NCBI GenBank assembly: GCA_030268105.1
Contig: BSDZ01000027.1
Coordinates: 375,001-439,000 of the forward strand
Direction of reading: 5' to 3'
DNA length: 64,000 nt
Origin: Volvox africanus
Taxonomy: Eukaryota; Chlorophyta; Chlorophyceae; Chlamydomonadales; Volvocaceae
Part shown: positions 25,701 to 36,500 of the stretch, in pieces
Position numbering within the stretch: position 1 is the first letter of the stretch
Layout: each line of letters begins with the position of its first letter
Translations under genes and position numbers: made by a program
Notes under the pieces: generated by a model
Told to the model about the DNA's origin: nothing
The model's input: only the letters and a program-made list of their open reading frames with translations
The model's database searches: none

Positions 25701-26623
25701 CGACCCGCGGTGCGGGAGTGGGGGTCTGACTGGTTCTGGAGCGCGCATGCACTGGGGAAAGGCAGGTGAGTGGGTAGGAGATTTATCCACGTGGTACTGT
25801 GCATTAACCTCCGTCCCGACTTCCATTTAACGATGCATGTGCGAGAAGTGCCGGCACGGTCTATCGGTAAGTAGAGAGGAGTCACGCACAGCTCGATTGC
25901 ATTTGCATTTGGTGCAGTGTGCAATAATCAAATGCCTCCGTCCGGCCGTCACGCGATGCATAGGTACATATCCGAAGCCCTTTCTGGATGAAGACCGGAT
26001 TTATTCGTTGTCTGGTACGGTTATTCGTTGCGGCAAAGAAAGCGCTCTTTCATGCGATCATCCTCTTTGCTTGCGTACGCCCTCTTTGAAGTGACAGGAG
26101 TTACCGTGCATGCCTGCCTGCAGGCTGGCCTGATGCGGGATGCTGGCACGGCGACAAAGAGTACCCGGATACGTGGTGCGATTTTGGATGTGCTGTACGA
26201 CAACTGGATCCAGACGGTGAGTTTCCTTTTACAAAAAACGCTTTATTTTTAAGATTTATACTTCTTTCTGTTCGCTGCGGACGGGGCTATTTATTTAATC
26301 ACCTTTTTAAGGGGTCCTTCCATCGCGGCCTCTGATGATCGCGGCCACGCCCAAAGACGTATCGCGATTCCTGCCGTGCATGCCTCCCCGGATGCCGTGA
26401 TATCTAACCGGATCTTCGTTTCGCGCCATAATTCTCATGAACAGGCAAGTTCCGTGACTCTGCCCCCGACCGCTGGACCTGGGAGGGCGTGCCCCTGGAG
26501 CAATGCTGCGTGTCCGATCGCGGCTTTAAGAAGCGTGAGGACGATCCCACCTGTGTGTGCAAGGTGACGCATAAGCGTGCAGCGGAGACCTGCCCCCCAT
26601 CACCCTACTACACCTACCGGTGA
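19797..26623 (+). CDS. FAD-linked aldonolactone-oxidase-like enzyme (L-gulonolactone / D-arabinonolactone oxidase family), membrane-anchored
   Basis: Fifteen exons join in phase: 19797-20059, 20286-20370, 20813-21002, 21310-21479, 21787-21864, 22071-22136, 22378-22524, 22772-22940, 23119-23856, 23985-24103, 24745-24786, 25004-25437, 25647-25765, 26124-26216 and 26445-26623, about 963 residues. An N-terminal hydrophobic helix (residues 33-57) suggests a membrane anchor. The FAD-binding part starts RPRTMEDVQGAVRFHSN, then AVGGGWSWNQ and LGGAVATNTHGSSL. The C-terminal ALO part has ARMHWGK (His869). Gulonolactone-type oxidases bind FAD covalently through a His in the first loop; here that position is Trp112. 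Exon 9 carries an Ala/Gly/Pro-rich insert (about 23226-23670) and exon 12 a GLRTT tandem. A Cys-rich tail follows (CVSDRGFKKREDDPTCVCK). An in-frame ATG at 19656 would add 47 residues, but 19797 has the better context. Confidence 0.85.
20471..20502. repeat. (ATCC)n microsatellite in intron 2 of the oxidase gene
   Basis: A short run of ATCC/ATCT units lies between exons 2 and 3. No function is suggested. Confidence 0.75.
21036..21103. repeat. Four 17-bp tandem units in intron 3 of the oxidase gene
   Basis: Four consecutive units of the form GGCCGTACGATGTGCGC, the first and last with small changes. They lie in the intron between exons 3 and 4, shortly after the donor. Each unit contains the palindromic core CGTACG. 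Confidence 0.8.
24296..24425. repeat. AT-rich degenerate repeat in intron 10 of the oxidase gene
   Basis: About 130 bp of degenerate ATAAGATA/AATATA units. Minus-strand Ile/Tyr/Leu ORFs over it are compositional artefacts. Confidence 0.7.
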
Positions 26624-27071
26624 ACACGCGGGACAGCCTAAATAAGCGGGAGCGGAAGATGCGCGCACACGAGAGGCGCTGGCGGCGCAACGGAAGGTGG
26701 CAGTAATTGGGACTTGACGTGCTGCAAATTGACGTTGGAAGTTAGACGTTGGAAGATCAAGATAAAAAGCTGCCGTTGCCTGTGCCGTTGTTGTTCGTTC
26801 GTTATCAGTGTTGTTGAGCTATGGGCTTTGCGGATGGACTGATGGACTATTACATGAGGGAGGTACATTATCCATCTCCTGCTGGCTCGGACGGACATTG
26901 TGAACGAAGGACAAATAAGTAACAAGCAATTAATGCCATGTGATACAAGTGAAGGAACACGCACGCTCCGTCGAAGGCTTGCTTGCTTGTTACGGATAGA
27001 TAGACATACATACAGATTGTGGGCTTAGGCGGAACAAGTCCCCTTCATTCACATGCCACCATACAGGGCGG

Positions 27072-27203
27072 GCCTTTCAACCACTCGTGTGTTGTGCGAG
27101 TATCTCATTCGCTGCTGCGATGTTATGTCTGCCTCTGGAAGAGGTCAGAGCGGCGCCAAGAGTTATTAAGTCAACAAATATGTAAGCAACTTCTTCTGGA
27201 GAT
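27072..27203 (+). repeat. Dispersed repeat, copy 1 (132 bp)
   Basis: This 132-bp block is nearly the same as 32970-33100, in the same orientation. It starts GCCTTTCAACC and ends CTTCTTCTGGAGAT in both. It contains a 14-codon micro-ORF (MSASGRGQSGAKSY) closed by TAA. The differences from copy 2 inside the micro-ORF are substitutions that leave the frame open. It lies about 450 bp past the stop of the oxidase gene. Flanks are unrelated to those of copy 2. Confidence 0.85.
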
Positions 27204-27360
27204 GGACGACGTCACCAACTAATACTTATTTATTTGGACGCGACGACACATACATCTGCAGCCCTGCGACATGCAGAGCTCCATCCGTGGTGAGGTGCAA
27301 GATTCGGCTTTGAATGCACGCAAGGAAATGTATGTCGCCGGCACACTGTGCCGGCACACG

Positions 27361-27378
27361 CACTGTGCCGGCACAGTG
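27361..27378. repeat. 18-bp perfect palindrome
   Basis: CACTGTGCCGGCACAGTG is its own reverse complement. An imperfect relative (GCCGGCACACTGTGCCGGC) lies just before it at about 27338-27356. It may be a protein-binding site or a short hairpin; nothing nearby decides this. Confidence 0.6.
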
Positions 27379-28271
27379 TGGTAATATATAGCTTGGCAGC
27401 AGGGTATCACATTCACACTCACATTCACAGCAATGCGAACAGAATGAAGTGTAAACCGCCCGGTGGGCAATAATGGATCATAACGCATCCCAACCCATGC
27501 CACCTGTATTGATCCCGCCCGCCCGCCATTCAATCCAGCCGGGCTGGTCTTTTGTTCACATGGATTTCCACGTGGATATTGCCGGGTAGCTAGCGCGAGT
27601 ATGCCTAGATGGCAAGGCATGCAGCAGCAGCAGGCCAGCGCCCGGAGCGAGGAGCGCAAGGTCCCCAAAGGCCTCGACAAAAGTCGCTATATGCATGTGC
27701 TGATTCCACGCACGAGTAAGGGACAAGCACTCGCTCATCGTGCATCATATAATTGCTTGGGGGCGTGGGCGGATGGATAATTTCGGGACGACCGCTCGGG
27801 TACGGACAGTACAGACGTATAGCAAGGGAATGCACGTACGGCCGATAGATTGACGGCAAATATTGTTATCAGGCGGAATATCTTCGGAGTCATATCTGCG
27901 CCGCATGTATGCCTCACCATCATTGGTGTAACTTCACACAGCTCGCTCTGTGCCGCAAGCCCGCCGATCGATTGACCTCTGCAGACCGAGAAACGTACTT
28001 AAACAATACTGACATGGAGAGCCCTGAAATGGATAGCAATTAACAGCGCGCAGCAGTTTCCTCCAAACATGCATAGAGCGGTATGCAACATCCACCATCA
28101 ACTCGCTCTAGGCTGCTGCGTGGAGAGGCCCCTGGGAAATACTGCTGCTCTCGCTCGGCAAGACGACGACTACGGTAGTAATTCTGGTAGCCTTAAAGGC
28201 AGACATCGCAGCATTCTGCCAGTCCCCATCTGCTGCTGCACACCAGCAATCATGAACAAGTCAGGGCCTTA

Positions 28272-28295
28272 CCTAGCTAGCTAGCTAGCTAGCTA
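28272..28295. repeat. (CTAG)n microsatellite
   Basis: About six CTAG/GCTA units. It is followed by a (CAT)n run at about 28320-28370. Both are in the spacer. Confidence 0.75.
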
Positions 28296-30316
28296 CCTGC
28301 TGCTGCGAACCCTTAGCTCATCATCATCATCATCTTATCAACATCATCAACATCATCATTATCATCATCCCGTTCAGGGGTACATACATCCGTACGGGGG
28401 AGCGGGAAAAACGCAATCAAGCACTCAGATACACCCGGCTTATTCTCCATCCCTGCCTATTTCCCTACCCCACGGCCTGGTATAACGGCGCGTTGCAGGG
28501 GCAGTTCAGGTAACGGACAGTGAGCATGCACCCGCATATCATATTACGATGGGTTCCTACACACGCAAACCCTCACAAACACCCGCTTTCCTCCTTGCCG
28601 GATTGATGCACCCCCACCACTCCCGTATCACATATACCACACACGCACGCAAAACATCTTTATTCCCTTATAAGCGAGCTCGCCTCGGATCCAACTGCAC
28701 GATAGAAAGATGGTGTCCTGCCATTCAAACTAAACCGTCTCGCTCAGTCTGCGCTGTTTTGCTTCGTCCATAATCAAAGCAAGCAACCTAGCTATCCACT
28801 GCTGCAACTGACAGTCAGTTTATGCGACGTCATGAAATAGCATCAGGTACGACGTACGTACAGAGCAAAAGTAAAGCTTTGACGAAACTCATCCTCATTA
28901 ACAACGCAATCAATACTAAACCCTCCTGGCTCCATCCTTTCCCATTCCTTGCCTAAAAACTTTTTATCAGAGATTGTGGATTAGTTATTGGGTTGGGGCA
29001 CGCTAGGTGCATGGCTGGGGGGGGAGGGTTCAATGTAGCGAAAGGGCATTCCAGGGTAAAATCAGAAAGCATTTCACGCCATCGCGGGACAATCGATGCA
29101 ACCTTCTTCCAACACCTCACGCCTCCCTCGCCCTACCGTGCGTCCACTATTGCAAGGCAGGCCTCGCTACGCTCGCTTGATGACCGTCCTACGTACTTGA
29201 TTGTCACTGCGCATTTACCTGCGCCAGGCGGGGTAAGCGCGAAGATTGCGCGCCCCTCTTATTACGTACGTTACTCACTGACGCTATCTAAGGACTTCTG
29301 GCCGTATGTACGGAACATTGACCGTACATTACATACACCCAGGTTCCTGTTGTATTTGTGAATTTTCCGCCTTGCAAAGGAACGAGAGCATTTATTAGCT
29401 AGCATCACGTGGACAGCAACAGCTCCATTAATAGGGATCCATCGATCGTGTATCTGGCACAAGCATATATATGTGCGATGCGCACCGGAAGTCCATCGCG
29501 TCTGCGCGAAAGTCCATCCACATGCGTATGTAACCGAAGTACGTACCCGGCAGGATAGACGGATGGAGAGGATAAAATCCTCATCCTCTGACGATTTCTC
29601 ACTTTCAGCACCCTCACCGTCGATCAGCTTCACGTACATACCTTTATTGACCCACGCACACCGAGTGACAAAGCAATCGTGCACACACGCATAGACCCCG
29701 AGACCCCGTCCAGATAGACACATACAATCCTCGGGTCTTAAAAACGTACTTGGATAATCCTCATAGCCCATAGCTCATATGAAACATGGATGGGGTATAT
29801 GTGCAAATTGCGAGCATGCACACGCCCTTGCGTGTGCATGCCGCACCTTCTGCCTCGTTCCCTGATCTCTCTTTCTACCCTTCCCGAATGGAGAAACACG
29901 GTGTGGCGAACTGCATTTTGCCGCCGTGTGTGCGTTAGTCAGAACCACAACTCTATCTATCACTTTGAACTAGCTGGGATCCCTATTTTCCCCCTTCATT
30001 CCCACCCTCCATCCCTCCTTTCTTCCTTCCTCGATCAGGGGTAGATGCCGACGTCCTGGGGTGTAGAGAGGATCCATTCCGCCGGGGGGAGGGGAGAGGT
30101 CAGAGTTTCTTTACTATATGGATGTACTGTCTGCTCCCATGTAGTCGTCCCTGATCTCGTACCTAACACCGCACAGCACCATACGGCACCATACGGCACC
30201 ATAATAGGCGCGTGTTTGCCCCTTGTGTGTTAAAATCCGCCAAATTATTTAGGACCGATCGAAAGATGTCCAGTTTCCTGATCATCTTGTATATTAGCCT
30301 TAGATACCCCAGGATA

Positions 30317-30321
30317 TTACA
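30317..30321 (-). terminator. Candidate TGTAA polyadenylation word for the left fibrillin gene
   Basis: Minus-strand TGTAA about 107 nt past the stop codon at 30428. It fits the volvocine poly(A) signal, but the word is short. Confidence 0.35.
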
Positions 30322-30366
30322 TTTTGTCCCCCAGGTCATCAAATTCCGTGCCCGTCCTCACCATTG

Positions 30367-30538
30367 CACTACATCAGCTCCGCCCTTATCCCTTCTCAGT
30401 CACTCGCCCTCCGTGGCCCTCAGCCCCTCACGTCTCCCAAAGCCCCACCTTGAGCATTACGAACACACGGCCCTCGTCGTCCCGGCTGATGCGCAACGTG
30501 TCGTCAAGGTACGTCGTTAGCATCCACAAGCTAGTGGC
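30367..30538 (-). repeat. Second shared tract at the 3' end, left copy
   Basis: 30367-30538 matches 46931-47101 with few substitutions and one single-base deletion. It covers the C-terminal coding part and the start of the 3' UTR of both fibrillin genes, while the 5' part of the same exon is diverged. This gives a mosaic of conserved and diverged blocks. Confidence 0.85.
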
Positions 30539-33500
30539 GGAGGCAACTGACCCACGGGTCATTCCCGGCGGCACGGGAACCGTATCTACTTCCACCTCCG
30601 GAGCTACGGCCCGATTAACTATGTCTTGTGCTGCCTGTTCGTTGGGAACCGCAGATGAGGGCGAATGGGATCGGCAATGTAACGAACAGCATAAGAAAGG
30701 GCCAGTGTGGTTAAGCTGCAGACCAGATGCGATGGGGTGAAGGTGCAGAGACCCAATATGCAATGCTATTGCTTGCTGAGTGTCGCCGGATGAACCGTAG
30801 CAACATCCGGTGTTGAGACCCGCTTTGTTTCCCCGTCCGCACCTCGAGTCCGCTGTTGATGGGTTCCAGCAGCTTCCGCAGCGGGGTCAGGTCCAGGGTG
30901 GCTCCCAGCACGGTGATGGAGGGGGAGACCTCTAACGCCGCCAGAAGCTGGGGAGTAGCCACGTACGTGTCCAGCCCCACCCGAGTCAGACGGACCTTGA
31001 ACTGGCGGGGTGAACGAACCTCCAGACCAGCCTCAGCGCGCAGAGACAGCAGCAGAGGCACCGCGAGGTCGATCTGAGGTTTGTTCGGGGACGAGGACGG
31101 GAAGGGGGGAAGAGGGCGGGGGTTGGTGGTGAGTGACTGAGTGCATCCATGGCGCAAAAGATTTCGTTTCTTCCTCCTCCAGTCACTCTCCTATGTGTAC
31201 GGTAGTACTGCAGTGTACCTACCTTGTTGGTTGCTGTGAGCCCCTCCGGATCGATGATCTGCACCACGTCGCCCACGTCCACCAGCGGCATTCCATCCAG
31301 GGCCCCCAGCAGCATCAGGGTGGCCACGTTTGAAGTGTACACCAGCTTCCAGCGACCGCCCAGGGCATACACAGCCTGGCGGATGGCGAAGGTTCGTATG
31401 CGGAGGTTCGCGGGACGAGGGGGAAAGATGGGCCTTATAAGCAAGGGCAACGAATCGGGATTAAGGATGGCGGACCGCGGGCTGGACCCAAATACCCGTC
31501 GGAACATTGAACATAACATTAACATAACTGTCCATTGGTTGGTGGTTAGTGGTTGGTGGTTGAAATTTTGTGGGAGGGACAGAGTGACGAGGGCACAGGG
31601 GATCAGAGGAGCCTTGGGGTCATTTGGCACCTTTGGAAGGGAGGGCCATAGCGGTATCGGCATACATCGCGACGCTCAATCCATCTCAGCGTAGGAAGTG
31701 CGGCAGGCGCACAACACTCACGTCAGTGGGGGCGGTATTGGGATTCCGCGCCTCCAGCGCAGTGACAACCTCGTCAATGGCGGTACGTTGCTCCGCGGTC
31801 GTAGAAACACCACGCGCCGTGCCATATACCATATCCAAAAGCGTTTCCCTGAGGCTGTCGAGTGTCAGCGGCTCCGAAACCGTCGCAACTGGTGCTTCGA
31901 TGGCTGTCTGCGAAGCGTCGACTCCTGGTGGCGAGTTGTTGGCCTTCACGGGCCCAATGACAGCGGCCTCCTCCTCCTCCTCCTCCTCCTCTGCCAGGGG
32001 TGGTGATGCCGGCGTTGTGGTACTGGGCGACTGTTTTACGAATGGCAATGCCGTTGAGGCCAGTAATTCCAATTGTGGCACGGTCGGTGCGTCACTTGTG
32101 GTGCTACTGGTGGAGCTCAGCAGGGAAGGCGATGTGGACTCGTTGGGGTCCGCCGAGGTCGCCGTGAAGGTATCGTCCATCGAGAAGGTGTCCTCCCCAG
32201 TGGACGAGCGGAGGACGCTGGCTTCCGTATCCTGTGGGGATATGGGTTTTCATGCCAGAGCAAAGGGCGGCGGGTTGGGTCGTCAAATTACCTTTAGTGA
32301 GGCGCGTTCATAGGGGGTGTTCAGCTGGTTGGAAGGCCAGCTGGCCACCTTGGCCCTGGAAACGTGAAAAAGATGAAAAGAAAAAATAAAAACAGCATTA
32401 TAAAACAGAAATATTTTATTTTTTTCGACCGCAACGATTTCACGTTGACAGGGTACGCACCTGTACGGGTATCGTCGCCGTGTCGTCGGAGGACTGCGAT
32501 GGTGCTGCTGCTGTTGATGTTGCAGTCGCTGGAACCAGCGGCTGTGCGGGAGTTATGATGGCCGCAGCCAGGTCAGCTCTTTGCTGCTCCTGCAGCCCGC
32601 GAATGAGCAAGAGGGGGGAAACAAGCAAGAAGGGAGAGACCGTTGTTGTATCTGCCCATCATATCCGCCTATATGCAGCAAAAGACATCGACATCTTGCA
32701 TGTCCATTATCATTATTTGTGATAGTGGACATGGAAGATGTCCATTACCATCTTATTATTAAGATGATAATGGAATCTTCCGTCCGTTTCTTCCATACAC
32801 GGTCTATCCCGGACATGTGCTACCCGTAGACACCCCCCAAGATACTACAGCCTGTTAAGGACAGCAAAGCGCCCGGCCCCTCCATGGGCCGTATTGACCG
32901 ATCTGACTCTCTTCCGTTTATGAGAGTTGCTCACTCTCAACACAGCCGTCGCTCGATCAACATATATAAGCCTTTCAACCACTTGAGTGTTGTGCGAGTA
33001 GTTCATTCGCTGCTGCGTGTTATGTCTGCACCTGGAAGAGGTCGGAGCGGCGCTAAGAGTTATTAAGTCAACAAATATGTAAGCAACTTCTTCTGGAGAT
33101 CTTCAGGAGTCAGGCACACGCCGTTACGGGCCTACCTCCTCCAGCAGCTTGTTGATGACACGAATGCGATCCAGCAGCTTGTCCGTGACCCCGCTATCCA
33201 CTCCCAGCGGTCCCGAGAGCACTTCGAGCACATCGGACAACGGAGTGGGCAGAGACTGCAGGTCGACCGCTGCCACAGACGCTGCCGCAGCCTCAGGCTC
33301 CGGAACAGGCTGCAGCGGCGGCAGCGGCGGCGCCACGTCAATGCCAACGGATGCCGCGAAGAAGGGCAGGTCAACGACGACCTCGGCGGGACTAGAGCTG
33401 TCGGCACCAATTGAGGTGGATGCGGCAGCTTCCACCGGCACCGTACTAGCGGCGGCAGCAGCGGTGTGGTCGGCGCTATCCGGGTCTGGTGCCTGTGCAG

Positions 33501-36500
33501 GTACAGCAGAGTCGTCAACGGCAACCTGTACATCGCTGACCGGCTTGGCCCACGGGTCGGCGACGATCTTGGAAGCTGCAGCCTCCGTCGGCGATTCGTC
33601 TGCACTGACCTCCACCTCCGCCAGAACCTGGTCGATTTGGAAAAGCAACTCTGACGCCGTATCTGTCGCTACTGCTGCTGGCGGCGGCAGCGACGTTGAC
33701 GCCACCGCCGCCTCCACATCCGTGTCATCCAGCTCCGCAGGGCCTGCTGTCGCTGGGCCCTCTGCCTCATCAACTTCTTCAGCTCTGACCTCTGAAACCT
33801 CCTCACCTACTTGCTGTTCGTTCTCTTGTTCCTCCGCTGCGCCCCGCCCCGCCGGCGAGCCAAGTGCTCTTGCACCATCGGGTGCTTCCTCGGCCGCCAC
33901 CTCATCCACCGCAGACACCACCTCCGGCGCCACCAATGCGATCGGCGCCAAGTCATCTGGGACAGTCGCCTGCGCCAAAGTTGCCTCCTCTGATTCCGTC
34001 GTTGCATGGGCGGCAGCCTCCACCGCCGCCGTCAGCGCAGCGGCAGCGCTGTCAGCGATGCCCACTGCCGCCGACCGTGCCGCCTCTGCGGTTGCATCGC
34101 TAACCGCAGCCATCAGGTCATCCTGCGCCGCTCCCGTCTGGGCCGCGCCACTGCTGGCCTCCACGGCACGCGATGCAGCCTCGATGGCGGCATCGGCGAC
34201 AGCAGACGCGGCTTTAGCAGCTGCACGAGCAACTGCGTCTGCCACGGCTGCGCTGACCCGCGCCGCCGCGCTGGCGGCTGCATCGGCGACGATTGACGAT
34301 AGGCTGGCGGACGCTGCAGTAAGCAGATTAGCTTGAAGTGTCGCAGATGAATCGATTTCTGCGATCGACGGCAGAACCGCTTTACCCTTAACCAGCGCTG
34401 CCTCGGTAATCACTGGAGGCGTCTCTGGTGCGGGTTTATCCGGCACCACTGCCGCTGACGTCGATGTCTCCCCAGTTTGCACCTCGGTCCCTGACTCCTG
34501 AGATGGCTTTTGCGTATTCGGGTTCTCTGATGTGAGGACCTTTACCACGGCCGCCTCTGCCACTGGCACCGCCGCCGCTGATACTTCCGCCATTAGCACC
34601 CCCAGTGCCAACGCTTCCCCTTCTGGCGCCTCAACCCCAAGTTCCTTTGCCACGTCCTCTGGCATCACCTCCACTGCCGGAGGTTCCGTCGTTTGTGGAG
34701 TCTCCACGTCCAGCAAAGTTGATGCAGGTGCCTCTGTCACTAGTGCCTCCGCCACTGGTGCGTCCGCCGCTTGCGCCTCCGCTGCTGGCGCGTCCGCAGC
34801 TGGTGCCTCCGCTGCTGTTGCTTCCGCAGCTGGTGCCTCCATCGCTGGTGCGTCCGCCTCTGGCAAGGCCGTCGCTGGCGCCTCCGTCGCTGGCGCCTCC
34901 GTCGCTGGCGCCTCCGTCGCTGGCGCCTCCATCGCTGGCGCCTCCGTCGCTGGCGCCTCCGTCGCTGGCGCCTGAACCGCTGGAGCTTCCGCCGCTGGCA
35001 CGTCCGCCGCTGGCACGTCCGCCGCTGGCACGTCCGCCGCTGGCACGTCCGCCGCTGGCACGTCCGCCGCTGGCACTTCCGCCGCTGGTGCCTCCGCCAC
35101 CGGCGCCTCCGCCGCTGTTGCGTCCACAGCTGGCGCCTCCTTCGCGGGCGCCTCCGTCGCTGGTGCCTCCGTCGCTGACACCTCCGTCGCTGGCGCCTCA
35201 GCTGCTGGCGCCTCCGTCGCTGGTGCCTCCGTCGCTGGCGCTTCACCCGCTGGCGCCTCCGTCGCTAGCGCTTCACCTGCTGGCGCCTCCGTCATCGGTG
35301 CCTCCGTCGCTGGCGCTTCACCTGCTGGCGCCTCCACCACTGGCGCCTCCGTTGCTGGCGCTTCAGCTGCTGGCGCCTCCGTCGTTGGCGCCTCCACCGC
35401 TGGCGCCTCCGTCGCTGGCGCTTCACCTGCTGGCGCCTCCACCACTGGCGCCTCCGTTGCTGGCGCTTCAGCTGCTGGCGCCTCCGTTGCTGGCGCCTCC
35501 ACCGCTGGCGCCTCCGTCGCTGGCGCCTCCACCGCTGGCGCCTCCGTCGCTGGCGCTTCAGCTGCTGGCGCCTCCGTCGCTGGCGCTTCACCTGCTGGCG
35601 CCTCCACCGCTGGCGCCTCCGTCGCTGGTGCTTCACCTGCTGGCGCCTCCACCACGGGCGCCTCCGTCGCTGGTGCTTCACCTGCTGGCGCCTCCGTCGC
35701 TGCTGCCTCAGCTGCTGGCGCCTCCGTCGCTGGTGCTTCACCTGCTGGCGCCTCCACCACGGGCGCCTCCGTCGCTGGTGCTTCACCTGCTGGCGCCTCC
35801 GTCGCTGGTGCTTCAGCTGCTGGCGCCTCCGTCGCTGGTGCTTCACCTGCTGGCGCCTCCGTCGCTGGCGCTTCAGCTGCTGGCGCCTCCGTCGCTGGCG
35901 CTTCACCTGCTGGCGCCTCCGTCGCTGGCGCATCACCTGCTGGCGCCTCCGTCGCTGCTGCCTCAGCTGCTGGCGCCTCCGTCGCTGGCGCTTCACCTGC
36001 TGGCGCCTCCACCGCTGGCGCCTCCGTCGCTGGTGCTTCACCTGCTGGCGCCTCCACCACGGGCGCCTCCGTCGCTGGTGCTTCACCTGCTGGCGCCTCC
36101 ACCGCTGGCGCCTCCGTCGCTGGCGCTTCAGCGGCTGGCACCTCCACCGCTGGCGCCTCCGTCGCTGGTGCTTCACCTGCTGGCGCCTCCGTCGCTGGCG
36201 CTTCAGCGGCTGGCACCTCCACCGCTAGCGTCTCCGTCGCTGGTGCCTCCGTCGCGGGCGTTTCAGTGGCTGGCGCCGCCGTCGTTGGCGCTTCAGCTGC
36301 TGACACCTCCGTCGCTGGCGCCTCCGTCGCTGGTGCCTCCGTCGCTGGTGCCTCCGTCGCTGCTGCCTCCGTCATTGGTGCTTCAGCTGCTGGCGCCTCC
36401 GTCGCTGGCGCTTCAGCGGCTGGCGCCTCCGTCATTGGTGCCTCCGTTACTGACGCTTCAGCGGCTGGTGCCTCCGTCGCTGGCGCCTCCACCGCCGCTG

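Larger units (their letters stand above)
26624..30316. other. Repeat-bearing spacer without a convincing gene
   Basis: The 3.7 kb lies between the oxidase stop and the fibrillin gene, convergent to each other, so both 3' UTRs are here. It holds the dispersed repeat at 27072-27203, a GCCGGCACA palindrome cluster at 27335-27378, a (CTAG)n run at 28272-28295 and a (CAT)n run at 28320-28370. A 166-codon minus-strand ORF from an ATG at 29771 has no family signal and I leave it uncalled. Confidence 0.45.

Noticed and set aside
27335..27378. Palindrome cluster considered as a CRISPR or terminator
   Set aside because: No regularly spaced repeats and a eukaryotic context. It is only a short palindrome pair.
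29271..29771. 166-codon minus-strand ORF with a true ATG
   Set aside because: No family motif, no homologous neighbour, unusual composition, and a strong donor-like GTACGT soon after the ATG. Too weak to call.
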